From NCBI GenBank assembly GCA_013423325.1, contig BLJB01000177.1, positions 370,981 to 434,980 on the forward strand: a DNA stretch of 64,000 nucleotides. Reading direction: 5' to 3'. Each line of letters opens with the position of its first letter. Position 1 is the first letter of the stretch. Source of the stretch: Usnea hakonensis (taxonomy: Eukaryota > Ascomycota > Lecanoromycetes > Lecanorales > Parmeliaceae). Of the stretch, positions 11,397 through 22,929 are shown in pieces. The notes below the pieces were generated by a model that searched no databases, was not told the DNA's origin, and saw nothing but the letters and a program-made list of their open reading frames with translations. The position numbers and the translations under genes are program-made.

Positions 11397-11999
11397 TTGA
11401 GCACGCAGACTCCGGGTACTGGACCAAATTCAGCGAGATTTCCGAAATCAAGGACAGGTGTCACTCATGAAACGGGCGTAGGGAAGCTCATTGACGCGGA
11501 GTTTGATATGTACCGGCACCACCAGACCGAACGAAACGGTCAGCCTAATAAGGGCTGGCTGCGTACAATGTATTACTCCTTGAGCCAACAGATCATCCGC
11601 CAAGACCCACAGTATTGGGCACTTTGCGCGTGCTGGCGGCCGGATCGAGACCATCACCTTATCCCCTAAAACCCAGGCTGGCGACTCTACATAATTTCGG
11701 CATGTCGATATGAAAATACCGAAATATCTCGGATACTGCCACGGCGCGTCAATTATCCAAGAGTCAGTTTCCATGGACGACGAGAATGAGGATGGGTGCA
11801 CGACAATAGTACCCGGTTTCCATAAGCACCTATCGGACTGGTGGGCGCGGGTAGTCAAGAGCGGCAAGAAAGCAGACGGTCACGTGCATGGCATTGACAA
11901 GATTTGGGAGGAGGAGGATGTTGCCAGCTTTGGAAGATTCACGCCTACGCTCTGCCGACAGGGCGACGTTCGAAGGCCCGAAAGTGATAGAAAAGGATT
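11397..11999 (+). pseudogene. 2-oxoglutarate/Fe(II) dioxygenase remnant
   Basis: In one frame at about 11,690 the sequence FRHVDMKIPKYL gives an H-x-D pair. It is followed by DDENEDGCTTIVPGFHKHLS and later GRFTPTLCRQGDVR. This is the layout of PhyH/TET-JBP-type 2OG-Fe(II) oxygenases: H-x-D, then G-(C/S)-x-x-(V/I)-x-P-G-(S/F)-H-K, then G-D-(V/A)-R before the distal His. The distal His and 2OG-binding Arg are not readable because the frame is disrupted after GDVR. The upstream frame GWLRTMYYSLSQQIIRQDPQ probably belongs to the same protein. Which subfamily (small-molecule or nucleic-acid oxidising) cannot be told. Confidence 0.45.
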
Positions 12000-12690
12000 A
12001 TCACAAGCATAATGATCATGGGGCCACGTACTACTTCAACGTGACAAAACCGCAGGCAAGCCTGCCGGTCTACCGCGATCGGCCTTCAATGGCATATTAC
12101 CTGACACGCAATTCGACTAACTTAAGCTACCTCGCTTTTGGATCAGGCATGTCCGAAAAGTCATTGTTCTTTGTGACTGGCCCTCCACCTCTTGGTTAGT
12201 AGAAGTATTGATGTTGGTACTTGGCTTTAATGTTATGAGCATGCGCAAAGCACAAATTGCGCGAAAGGGAGGATGCCGTTGCCGCGTTTAACGACGTCGA
12301 CAACCCATTCCAGGCCCCAGTGACCATGAATTAGTTGATTACATCTTCGGAAGCGGCTCAGGAACACGTATGGATACGGCGGACAATTGTCTACTTACCG
12401 AAGTTCTCGAAGGACTCAATCAAGGCATCTTTAGCCCCAGTGCCCCAATATTTCCCAGTGTGAGAGTCAGCTCTGTCGCTATTAATCTACAGAAAGATTG
12501 TAGCGACGTGATTTTTATGGACGTCCCTTCAAACGCAAAAGCTCTACTACAGTGCGGTGGTCGCGTCGGTCGACTTGGGCGTATATCCTCACGACCGACC
12601 ATTCCTACGACCACTCCCTACAAGCTATCGCGACGAACAAAATGATCTACACCCAGCACATCAACAGCACTGAGGGTGATGATGGACGAG
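12000..12690 (+). pseudogene. SNF2-type helicase C-terminal lobe remnant
   Basis: Across three frames one can follow KVIVLCDWPSTSWLVEVL then LGFNVMSM, then EREDAVAAFNDVDNP, then VAINLQKDCSDVIFMDVPSN and LLQCGGRVGRLG. These are the motif IV-VI series of SNF2/Rad54-like translocases, ending in the Q-x-x-G-R-x-x-R-x-G arginine finger. The tail has ILTTDHSYDHSLQAIATNKM. The lobe is cut by TAG at about 12,197 and by frameshifts, so it is not functional. The N-terminal lobe is absent here, but similar N-terminal pieces occur at 7.0, 18.8 and 23.0 kb. Confidence 0.7.
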
Positions 12691-15298
12691 GTGAGAGTAT
12701 GATGAAGCGACGTGTCGAAGACCTTTCTCAAAAATTTCAAGGGTCTGGCAAACCATAAACAGAACGCGATGCTTTCGAGAGCTGCAGACTCCCAAGAACT
12801 GCAACGCTGACCCAGACGTCCAAAAAAAGAGCAAAAGTTAGAGAATATAAGGAAAACGTTTTGCTCGCCATCCTCGCCTTCCTCGACGTCGAGAACTGGC
12901 AAACCGGCTGAGAGGATCGCTCAAGATTTGGGTGAGAAGTCCCATTTTCCATCAAGGCACTCACTCAGCGTAGATGTTAACATTGGCATAAAGAGCAAGC
13001 TTCGAAGGTAGAAGCGATCCTGGAGGAGGCACAGAAGAGTCGAGAGCACATTGAGTGCCCCTCTGAGCGACGAACATTAAGGGAGCTGGTATCTTGGGCA
13101 CCCAAGGAGTGGAGGTGTCTTTGCTGCGAGGATGGCTACCGCAACTACTACTAAGACCGATGATTTCTGGGCTTGCGCAAAGACCCTACAAGCCAAAGCG
13201 TCAGCTTTTACCAAATTATGTGAAGCTTACGAAGCGGCTGCGACTTTGTTTAACCAGAACAAAGATACTAAAACAAGGATAGAAAGTTTGACGAGACTTA
13301 CACTGCGAACTCGAGGTCGTCAAGCATCGACGGAGGAATATTTTCAATCCTCAATACTTACTCAACTCTACTTATGCAAAGCGCGGATGGAATACGCATC
13401 AGGAGATTTGCCGAGATACACATACTCATTCCTGCTACCGTAATACATTGGACTAAGCTTCAACGTCAATTTAAAGGACAGCGAGAAAACGATCTCAGAA
13501 TAATTTGCGGCGTTGTGGAGACTACTGAGGCTTCGCTATGGCTCGATTACAGATCTGGAGATCTTAGTGTGGTCTTGATGCCTTCGATAATCTTTTGCTT
13601 GTAGGATTTCTATTGACAAACGCAGCTATTACCTGTGCTTACCGTTGGACCTTTAGAGTGAAAAACCTTGTGAACAGACCTGGATGCGAGCAACTCCGCG
13701 ACGACGACGGGCACCTCTGGACGCGCGCTGCCCTTTTCGCAAAGATCGATCCGCAAAAGACGGAAATGGAAGAGAAAGTAAAAATGCCTGGTCTGCGCTT
13801 CCCACTCTTTCAATCCCAATCACCAGACTTGAGTGGGGAAGATGTTTATCTTGTCTATTCACCCTCCCGAAATCCTGACATCGGCGAGCTGGAGGACTTC
13901 TTTGTGTCTTGATGTTCATCAGTATCTGGTTCATGTCACTTTAAACGACCTATGCAGTCGATTCAACTGGGCTAAATCTACAGCAGAAATTCTGGGGAGT
14001 TTATCTGCTAGAGAGTGCCCAAAATCTGGGCATCCAGGCCTAGGGAATCGGGCGCGTCTTGTGAGTTGTTCACATCGTCCATCCACACTTTTAGTCCACA
14101 ATGTTCCCTGTTCTACCGCAATAGTCCCTTACCGCAATATTCGCTACTTTTCTGCAACACATGCTAACAATTTACAGAGAAGAATCCAAGAGTACAACCT
14201 AGCAGACGAAGAAAATAGTCTACTCGCTACAGAATACAAGGATCTGGCGACGTTTCTAAATACTCCCCCAGCAGCTTCACAGCGGTGTTCGATTTTGCAG
14301 ATGGAGGCATCGATATTGCTGAAATAGCGGAGAAGAGCTCGGAATGTACTAGAGCGATGTCCATGCCTAGACGGACACTGTTTTGCATACCACCTTTTGC
14401 TAGACAGCCCGGAGTCGGGAGCCAGGCTGAGAGCGCGTAACATCTTCTTCAAGAGTACGTGCTTGCCTGCTCTGCCTACCTGCCTGTTTTGCCCACCTAC
14501 CTGTCTGTTTTCTTGAGTGCTTGGCTAACAAGACAGTAGGAATTTACGCCAATTTTGGCGCCGAGGTTAGGTAGTATATGGGTTGGGCTGGGAATTAAGG
14601 ATGTTGAGGGACCACCGCCAAGCCATCGGCTTTAGGACAGTGGAACGAGTCTTCCTGTTAAAAAGGAGCCAAACATTGAGCCTGCCAAAAGCTGCATGCT
14701 CTGCAATCCAAGTAGCTTCTCCCAAGAGCAAAGACCCCCTAAGGCGCAGAAGATTTCGAAGACCGACAAAGCATCTCCCCTCCTACCGAGCACCCCGCTG
14801 ACCTTAGTTCGACCGAAACTAAGCAATATACAGCTCGTCGTCTATATTAGTGACAACGAGTGTGTCCCTATCTCCTTGCGCAGGCTTATGCACAATTCAG
14901 ACGTAAGCTGCGATTATTGGGAACAGATAAGCTACCGGCTTCTTCTAAATCAACTTCGCAAGAAAGAGTATTGGAGCGATACTGATGAGAACCCGCGTGC
15001 TAAATCTCATTTTACTTATTTATTCAAGCAAGCGACGACCAAGATTATAGACTGGTGGAAGATTACGTTCGTTACCATTCACCGGGGCTAGGAATGGCTG
15101 AAAGTTTCGACAATGGGACTTCGCGGTTTTTCTCTTTCTTCTCCTCCTCAACATAACCCCAGCATACGCATCGTCTCTTCCTTACATACGCTTAGCCTAC
15201 AAAAAAATGAACGCGCAAGTCTACACTCACGCCGGTATCACCGGCGCTATCAATCCCTCTGCCTTAGGGCACCATCATGGCAAGCATACCACTAGCAT
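12691..15298. other. Degenerate DNA with several unrecognised frames
   Basis: Frames of 60-164 codons occur, for example 13,132-13,443 (KASAFTKLCEAYEAAATLF, resembling 5,186-5,509), 13,595-13,912, 13,833-14,327 and 14,696-15,091. None carries a motif I can assign. Stops and frame changes every 200-400 bp match the decayed flanks. Confidence 0.4.
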
Positions 15299-15359
15299 AT
15301 GCTCTTGGTGTTCCACCCATATGCTTTCCATATGCTGAGGGTAGCTTTTATAGTAATTA

Positions 15360-15640
15360 CTACAGACTTCCAATCCTTTGAATCGTGTGCCTTCCCGGCC
15401 CACCGCCATCGGTTCACAGTATCATCTCATCGTGGCCAAGAGTCCTTTCGAGTTCCAATAATGGGATATAGGAATTCCCCCGCCTACGTGCAAAGAATGA
15501 TCGACCGCATTTTGCGTCCGTTTCCCGCATTTTGTCGAGCTTATGTCGACGACATAGTCATTTTCTCTTACCCAAACCGACATGCCAAATGGGTCCAAGT
15601 TCAGTCGAACGTCAAGATCGCTCTCTATATTGAAGTCTGA
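15360..15640 (+). pseudogene. Ty3/gypsy reverse transcriptase palm fragment
   Basis: The frame reads RFTVSSHRGQESFRVPIMGY, then RNSPAYVQRMIDRILRPF and RAYVDDIVIFS. The Y-V-D-D box is the catalytic centre of the RT palm, and the preceding F-x-V-x-x-x-(M/P)-(F/G)-(G/Y)-x-x-(N)-(S/A)-P-x-x-(V/F)-Q block is the fingers/palm motif of Ty3/gypsy elements. The catalytic first Asp region lies upstream out of frame. The rest of pol is not found downstream. Confidence 0.8.
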
Positions 15641-16075
15641 TTTTTTTTCCGCTTTCTACGTGGCTCGGCCTCCCTAGGAGAGCATATTGACCACCTGAGA
15701 AAGGTTTTTTTCTGCATTTTCTGCTGTCAACATCCATTTTCTTTCTAATGAACGAGATTGCCCAACGAGAGATTGGGGAATTTGCTTTTCACAACGGAAC
15801 GTTGCTGCCTCACCAGCAGTATTTGTACGGGGAAGAGTTGGATGATGAGGAAAATGATCTTGCGGCTGGTTGACCAAAGCGGCGAGTCCTACGTTGTGGG
15901 CAAGAAGCTGGTCGGTCAGGATTACTCAGCATGGGAGGCTGAGTATGCAAAATTTCCGTGCACGGGATTCTCATTGCGAGGCCCAGGAAGTCCTGGGTGT
16001 TTCGCATTCGGAATATCTAAATTCATCAGCCGAGCCGACATCCCCCGCACTATGAGCGATTGAGGACATCAACAA
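15641..16075. other. Unrecognised frames before the recombinase remnant
   Basis: The frames NEIAQREIGEFAFHNGTLL and later overlapping frames are too broken to assign. Part may be the N-terminal region of the tyrosine recombinase gene that follows. Confidence 0.35.
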
Positions 16076-16735
16076 CCTTGAAGCGCGTATCACCATACGT
16101 AATGAGAAGGGCAAAAAGTGGGTCTCTTCACTAGTGCTACTACTATCCTCCTTCATATCAGTATGAGAGAGCTACACTGACGTCTAATAAAGGGCGGATC
16201 CGCAACACAATAGGCTTGTTACTATACATGCGTTGTCAGACCCAAAGGATAAGACTAACAAGTACTATCCCATAAAGCTCATTCTCGAACTAGCGTTACG
16301 TCTAGGGAGTATAAACGGGACCTCGATCGAGGACGTACTAGTACAAGCTAATCTAAGACGAGACAAGACTATCGTATGATCAAGACCGAACCAACCCCTC
16401 GCGGTCTATGTAGGCAAAGGAGGCACTCACCTGCTCGACACCCCCGCTCAAAGCAGTCAATATCGGCAACAGTGGCAAAGGCAGGGAAGCTTGTAGGAAT
16501 CTTAGGTCATTTACGGGCTTCACATCTCCGTTGCGGGGCCACATACGAGATAGCAAACGCCAGCGAAGAGCCCACCGGCCACGCTACACTCGCAGTAGCT
16601 CGGTCGCTCGGTCACTCAACGAAAGCTTTAAATACAGGTGTCACGGATAGATACGTCGGATCTACTTATCACGATCACTGGTCGTCGCGGGTCAAAGAGT
16701 CGACCGAGTCGCCTGAATGTCCACTCGCATGAGGG
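16076..16735 (+). pseudogene. Crypton-like tyrosine recombinase C-terminal remnant
   Basis: A frame from about 16,202 reads LVTIHALSDPKDKTNKYYPI, KLILELALRLGSINGTSIED and so on. After one frameshift the frame 16,376-16,732 gives GKLVGILGHLRASHLRCGAT, then LAVARSLGHSTKALNTGVTD and RYVGS. The block H-L-R-x-G, L-G-H-S, T-x-x-Y is Box II of tyrosine recombinases, with H..R..(LGH)..Y spacing. The linker composition is like Crypton-type YR proteins of ascomycetes. The frame break and a degraded H-x-x-R (S-H-L-R) indicate an inactive gene. A possible intron with ends gtgggt...taataaag lies at about 16,120-16,194. Confidence 0.55.
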
Positions 16736-18628
16736 CAGTGGTAGAGATAGCAACGAACATTACCATCAGACGACGATTGGAACTTCCAGAGTCGGCTCGT
16801 CTTTCGCTCTTTACTGTAAGGAAATCACTTCTGGAGCCAAAGATCTTTTCAGTCCGGGCTAAACTTAAGTTTCTTCCTACTTAATGCAAACAAGATGCCA
16901 TCTTTAGCAGAGCAGCAGAAAAAGAATGCGACACAGAACCTTCGAAAGAATATCTATACTTCTTTGACCCACTTGATCTCTTCAAACGTATCCTCCAATC
17001 CAGTCTTACCGCAAAGATGCATATGGGTTTCGGAGAATTCAAGACCAAGTATATCTATGGTTAGGGTGATGTGCTAATTTATCTTGGAACCCGAGGATGG
17101 GAATGGTCCAGACGGAAATCACATCTTAGAGTACCTCACTTTCATTCCTTCTATCGCCACACTTGCCACCTTTCACACACTTGATGCTAAGGATCAATCC
17201 CACGAACCAATCGTAACCTCTTTACATCGGATGTCCAGCAGGGTTGCTCAGTACTTCCAGGAAGAACTCGGCTCGGACGGAGTTTTGTCTTTCATACCGA
17301 GCATCAAAATCCAGTCTCGTCTAGTATAATTTATATCTCAGACAAATTTATTACATTAGAAACATTCTACATTAAATAAAAATAGTTGAGTGGATCTGTC
17401 CGGGCGGGATCTCTCTGTGGAGAACATCTACCGCCTTGCTCAAATCTATCTGAACAAGCTGTGATCACTCAACTACCATTATCCGGCTGGATCTCCTGTC
17501 ACCAGAAGTCTTTATTGCTGAAATCTACCACCTCGGACGCCAAGATAGGAAACTATTCCGTGAACTTTACGGTCTTGAGTATACTCAAGTGTTAGAATGC
17601 CCAGCACCCTGAAGGAGCATTGATGTGACTCACTGGACTGGTAGAGTTCGTTAAAGTCTCATAAGCGTCTTTGGCTAGATCGTCTCCAAGCTGAGCGAAC
17701 ATTGTGGCTGGACCTGTGGATCAACCCAAGCAACGGCTCTGCAGAAGAGAGGTCGCGTGTGTCTTTCGCTTGTCCTTTATTACGCTTCAAATCTTTTGAG
17801 ATTACAATTGATGTTCTATTTATTGTTTTCTCTTTCCTTGTCTTATCGAGTGCTGCAGATCAAGAAGCCGTCATAAGGGGTGGTCATTTGGCAACGGTTG
17901 GGAAAAGCTATATCAGATCGTCTCGTGAAAACCTCTCGGTAACACAGAAACCGAAGACAGCGAGGATACTACAAACTTGAAAATGTTTGCATCAACGTCT
18001 TAGCCACCATCCGTGCCAATTTTTGGTCCAGCGCTGAGTACAGTATTCCAGAATATGAATATCAATCCTAGTCTTCTCACCACTCCCCATTCGGCGCCTC
18101 ATTGAAGCAAGCCTGCAGAGCGCGCATTATCTGATCATCGTCTTGGACTGAACATCATGGCGTTCTGGCCGGTCATTTGAACGCTAATGTATCATTTAGT
18201 GCTAAACTCCTAGGAGCAGAAGAAAGACCACAGAGAGATGAAGGAGTCCATCAAAAGATGAATCAGATGTTGCAACTGAACGATGGTGAAACACGTCAGT
18301 CTTCTGAGGTTCTACGGATGTACCCAACGAGAAGGGCGAGAGGACGGAACTGCTACTATACCACCATCAGTTGTATGATGTTGTATGGAAACGCTTGAAA
18401 GGCAATGAAATCGGAGCGGCAATTGATGTAGATGAACCTGTATTCGGGAAGGTATGTACAGTTCAGCGCTAGAGAGTGACTGAGCCGGTTGACCGATTTG
18501 ATGTTCATATCATTCGAATTCAGGATCGCTGACAGTAAATTTTTTTCAGACACTAATGGCGCTCACTACCTCACCGCGCGCTTAAGGCACGTCCACCTCA
18601 GCACCGCAGCATCCTTTGCATTACCCGC
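16736..18628. other. Degenerate DNA with unrecognised frames
   Basis: Short frames include one (about 16,960-17,050) reading FDPLDLFKRILQSSLTAKMH then MGFGEF, which looks like part of a transposon-associated protein but is not assignable. 17,702-17,980 and 18,177-18,398 are further short frames without motifs. Confidence 0.4.
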
Positions 18629-19345
18629 ATGAGCTATCTTAACCTCGTACCTTTTACCGCAGTACCCAGATATACCACTGTCCCCAAATTTGTCGCAGTT
18701 GCAAGGCCAGTCATGTCGGAAGCTACGTCAGAAACCGAATCCATACTCCAAGACCTCCTCCGCAAAAGTGGACCGCCCAAGATCCTACCACAGATCGATT
18801 CTATTATGATGAAGAGAAGACAAACAACAAATTTCCACCAGACGGCCTCGATCTCAGTGATTTTTGGACTACCGAGATTGTTCGGTCAGAACAAAATCCA
18901 GACGATAGAGGAGTTCGAGGCTTCCAGATTTAACGGCAGACATCCGCCCCCTACCCACTTGCGTAATGAGGGGGCCAAGTGTCCCTCTGCCTCTGCATTA
19001 GATGTCGCCTGCCCCTGTGAGGGCTCACACATCTCCAAACTTAAGCCCAAGGCAGGGGTTCCTCTACTTATTGTTCCCGCTAAACTGCTACCCAATTGGC
19101 TAGCAGAGATTACGCAATTGGTCGACTTTACGGATCGTAAAGTCATGCAACTTCGATGCTTCTATGCGCACTCTGGGAAGTACAAAGATGTCCAAGCGGA
19201 GCCAATTTCCAGCAAGAATCGAGAAATGCTGCAGTGTGCCGAAGACGGCCGACCTAAACCAGGACAAGATTTTACGATACCGCGCCCTGCGGAAGTATAA
19301 GGACGTGGAGACGACGGAGCGATTCAAGAAATCCAAATTCTATGG
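18629..19345 (+). pseudogene. SNF2-type helicase N-terminal lobe remnant, copy B
   Basis: A 223-codon frame (18,629-19,300) contains ETESILQDLLRKSGPPKILP. In the +1 frame DGLDLSDFWTTEIVRSEQNP appears. Then in the main frame comes GVPLLIVPAKLLPNWLAEIT, followed by FYAHSGKYKD. The P-L-(L/I)-I-V-P-x-x-L-(L)-x-N-W-x-x-E string is helicase motif Ia of SNF2 enzymes. The Walker A segment just upstream is broken: the frame there reads ACPCEGSHISKLKPKAG. The piece ends before motif II, which survives in a different fragment at 23.1 kb. Confidence 0.55.
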
Positions 19346-19519
19346 GCTTGCTTTTACCTCCATTTTCTTTCCTATCTTCAATAGAGGACCCGACCATCAT
19401 CACAGTCAAAGGTTCGCAAGACGAGTCTCATACTGAGTCGTACTATCAGCAAATTTATAGAAATTGGATCTGTTCTAGTCTTTTAGGCTCTCTAGTTATA
19501 TACATAGCACTTTATCGAA
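19346..19519. other. Short spacer between helicase and nuclease remnants
   Basis: Only out-of-frame fragments are present and no motif is seen. Confidence 0.4.
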
Positions 19520-19980
19520 CACTTCAACCTCATTGGTATAATCGACACGCAGATTCTTGTCGAAGATTCGGGAAATGAAGCTTTGTTAAAATCACTTCCC
19601 GATCTCGTTCTCCATTATCATCTTTACAAGAAAGCCTTTTCTCCCACGAGAGCAAGAAAGTCAAAAGGCAAGCACAAATGGATATTCAATAGTACGTATA
19701 ACACAAATCTCAAGATCCCACAAATACTTATTATTTTAAAGGCGCGCATAACGCCGGGAACGACGCCGTCGCAAATTTACAGCTAGCTGTCTGTATTACT
19801 CTTAACTCTCTATTCGACGGTACAGACAAATCTTACGACCAATCTGAAGGTTATATGTATGATGCGGGGAAGGCACATAAACGGGCACAAAAATACAGAA
19901 TCGACAAGTGGTTGCACCAACCTATGGCATGCATGTACCCTGACCTTTATCTTGTATGCTTTGATTTCCAGATCTTTCTT
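19520..19980 (+). pseudogene. Tandem DEDDh exonuclease (Gfd2-like), copy 2
   Basis: One frame reads HFNLIGIIDTQILVEDSGNE, then LPDLVLHYHLYKKAF. A clean intron-like gap (19,692-19,741, gtacgt...tttaaag, 50 bp) joins KWIFNS to AHNAGNDAVANLQ. This gives the Exo III H-N-A-G-N-D motif in phase. After a variable linker it reaches YLVCFDF, the Exo I strand of the second domain, and then breaks. The second domain is therefore lost. Relative to copy 3, the H and Q codons of the Exo III block are intact here. Confidence 0.5.
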
Positions 19981-20299
19981 TTCAAGTGGACATGCTGACA
20001 TTTGGTCTGCGCAGGCTTTGCTTCACCATCTCAAGCGCTATTTTGACCACTTCAACCTTTTTTAGCTCACTTCAACTTTCCTTAGCTCCATTCTTCACGT
20101 TTTTACCCAAATTGGTATTATTTCAACATGGTCGCAGCATCAAAGACCGCTCTGCCACCCACCGTCTCTTCGGGCTCACATCCCCTGAAGCCCTTTCCTC
20201 GAGCAATCATCTTCATGATCTCAGATTCATTATCTCCATCGACTGAAAATGTTGTCAGCTACAGTACCCAAAGTAGGCCGACAGCCATGTACACCTTAA

Positions 20300-20640
20300 C
20301 TCGTGATGGCAGAGTGATGTCAAAGCACTGGACTGTATGGGTGACCTTGTTGAACCAAGAGGAAGGGTCAAGGCTAGACAAGTACATCGACGATATGCTA
20401 CTGGGTTGGTGTGAAGTCTCGCACAAATGCCACAGGCCCTAGTGTTTCGTAGCCAGTCATCTTGAATACGTTTGTCTTCGAGCTGGCTGTTGTGTGAATT
20501 CGATGCTAACGATAGTATAGGTACGGAATGCAAACAACACTGATCGTTCTATATGCAAGAATAGGACCCGTCGCGACATCGGAAATTGTCAAGCGGAGGA
20601 TAGCCTTCATTCACATGATCCATGCAAATTAGACATCATA
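20300..20640 (+). pseudogene. His-Me finger zinc-loop protein, copy 1
   Basis: The frame has NQEEGSRLDKYIDDML, then EVSHKCHRP, a TAG (20,440-20,442), CFVASHLEY, a 51-bp intron (20,470-20,520, branch gctaac, acceptor tag), then NANNTDRSICKN. Cysteine and histidine spacing (S-H-x-C-H, C-x4-S-H-L, N-x-x-R-x-x-C) fits the zinc-binding loop of I-PpoI-like His-Me finger endonucleases found widely in fungi. It aligns residue by residue with the open copy at 30.8 kb, which lacks both the stop and the intron. The downstream SLHSHDPCKLDIILGN also matches that copy. Confidence 0.55.
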
Positions 20641-22037
20641 CTCGGCAATTCGTTTGATGAAGATCTCCCGCCTCCTACCAGATCGAGTAGGTGCATTTCT
20701 GACGTTTTGACACCTTTACCGAGGAGGAAAAAATTGTGGAACGTGCTAAGAAGGCCGATACTTCCGCCGAAGGCTACGCATCTGGACCGTCAGAATCGAC
20801 AACTTGGCCTTCATTGTCGACTGATCCTGCTGATGATTATGGACTCCGCCCGGGATTCGGTTTCTGCGTAGCCGATATCCGTCATACTGATGACAACACT
20901 CAACGTACATGGGCACAGATTCCATTCGGCGCTGAATGGACAATGACGGATTCCATCAGACTGCTAGAGCAATTCAACAATTGTGCTGCCAAGGGCGTAA
21001 CTCGCCAAATGCCTCAAAAGACACTCGATCGATGCGCCAACACTCCTGAGGGTGACAAGAGATGTTTACTCCGAGACATGCTAAAGAAAGTGTTGTACTG
21101 GAAAGAAGACGAAGACCAGGTTTAATGAGCTACTGAGACGTGGCCTCCTTTTGCCACTTCTAGATTTATAGATTCACGGCCAATAGTCCCCTTACTGCCT
21201 GCAAAAGAAAGGGTCAGTGAATCTGAAATTGGTTTTAATTCAGAATAGGGATCGTTCGAAAGGATCTTCGCGTACCAAAGGGTGAGTCTGAAAACTAATC
21301 CGCAATTAGTTCAACACTAATCTAAAATGGATAAAGTGCTCCCCGTTTGTCAAAGAGAGCTAAGCAGTAAGTACACTGGGTGATACTGCAAAGAACTTCG
21401 GCGATGAGTAAGGTTGGCGAACCAGTTTCAAACTAATTCGCTAATAGCTTCGGTAGCGATGTGTTGACACAAATGGACGAGGCTGAAGTGGAGGCGATGG
21501 TGGAACTATTTTAAATTAGTTCTAGATTAGTTAGCACTTTGCAGCTACTCCTCGTAGGGGTTTTACGATGTGAGGACATTGCGCTTTGATCGCAAGCAGG
21601 CATCAGTTATGATACCCTTAATGCGGACGACTAAATTCCCTGGCATTATGCCTTGGGAGGAACCTGGGGTCTAATCGCTATGATCATGACGATTTTGGCT
21701 CTTCTAATTACGGTACGTTGTTGGCCCCTCACTGAAGCAATTTTTACCTTAATCTGTAAGAATCATTTCGTGAGCAAAGACGAAAGAGGCCTGATTCCCC
21801 CCTAAATCTGTTCTTTGTCTTGAATGTCTCGCAGTCTGAAAGGCCATGCTGATTTTGGAACGTATAGATACTCGGGCGGGACACTACCGCTAAAGCCTTG
21901 CTCTTTGTCCTCGACCGTCCCCCTCCCATCTCGAGCCTCGACGAGGTCCAAGTTTTCCTACACTGGCGGTCTCTCATATCTATGCACAAAGACGAAAGTC
22001 TTCGGGAGCTACCAGGCTCTCAGAAACGCCTCGTCTG
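20641..22037. other. Degenerate DNA; one unrecognised 129-codon frame
   Basis: The frame 20,736-21,125 (GLRPGFGFCVADIRHTDD and similar) has no motif I recognise. Between 21,280 and 21,540 there are several GT...CTAAT...AG-like intron signals, suggesting a decayed intron-containing gene whose product cannot be named. Confidence 0.35.
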
Positions 22038-22760
22038 GTGAACAGCCTGGTTCAAGAGACTATGAATGACTGGAGTGAGCGTATTCAGAAACTCACCGCA
22101 GATCATGCCGCCGCAGCCAGTGCGGGCGATGTCCCCCGCACTTGCCGCCTTGACTTGGTGCTGTCGAAATTGAGAGACTTCCGCTCACAAGCGAATAAGC
22201 GATTAGAGAAGAAAGAGAGGCCATATCGGCCATTGTGGCATGACGTGCCGCTCTGTGAAGAAGTCTGTAGAGATCAAGAGATCGTTTCAACAGCTAATCT
22301 GCGTCGCCTCGTGGCGGGTGCTGCCTTAGCACCGACAGTACGAGAAATTGTTCACCCCATCGGCGTAACGATTCACGGCACTGATGCCGCCACATCCTCC
22401 ATTTCTCAACAGTCGAAGCTTTTCCAAACCTCTGGCGGGGCACAGGCAATGTCACCAATGTACCCGAATCTGAGTGGATGGATATTCCTCTCGTCGAAAA
22501 TTGGAAGGAGCTGTACAGGCCTAGGCAAGCCCGCGTTTACCAAGTGGGCCAGAAAGACAAAGATGCCATAGATTTAGAATTCGACAATTTCCATAGCTAA
22601 GGCCGCATGGAATGGACTACAACGGCTGACCCATTCACCTTTCCTTGTTTCGTGGTTGTTTCGTGGTGTGGAAGACAAATGCAGAAGGCGAACAGAAGGG
22701 CAGAGTAGTCGTTGACATACGTGCTCTTAATAAGATTACAATGCTGCAGCTAAAAGAATT
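22038..22760 (+). pseudogene. Ty3/gypsy RT N-terminal fragment
   Basis: The frame 22,038-22,571 leads into a shifted frame reading EWMDIPLVENWKELYRPRQA, then EFDNFHS, a stop, and GRMEWTTTADPFTFPCFVV. A further shift gives FVVWKTNAEGEQKGRVVVDI, then RALNKITM. The P-x-x-(Y/F)-P-x-F-V-V-x-K ... (G/R)-x-R-V-V-V-D-(I/Y)-R-x-L-N block is the start of the gypsy RT domain. The palm with YVDD is not downstream here but a matching type lies at 15.4 kb. Confidence 0.75.
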
Positions 22761-22929
22761 CTACTCGGCTCCATCGCGCAGCAACCTGATGGAGCGGGCA
22801 AGTACTCTGGGCAGCTTAATTCTCGACCTCTTGCATCACATCGCCCTGCTTCTGACGACCCTTCCGCACTGCTCCAGGTGTATCTTTCCAGTTACTCTAC
22901 ATAGTCAAGGCGGTCCGTCTATTGGGACG

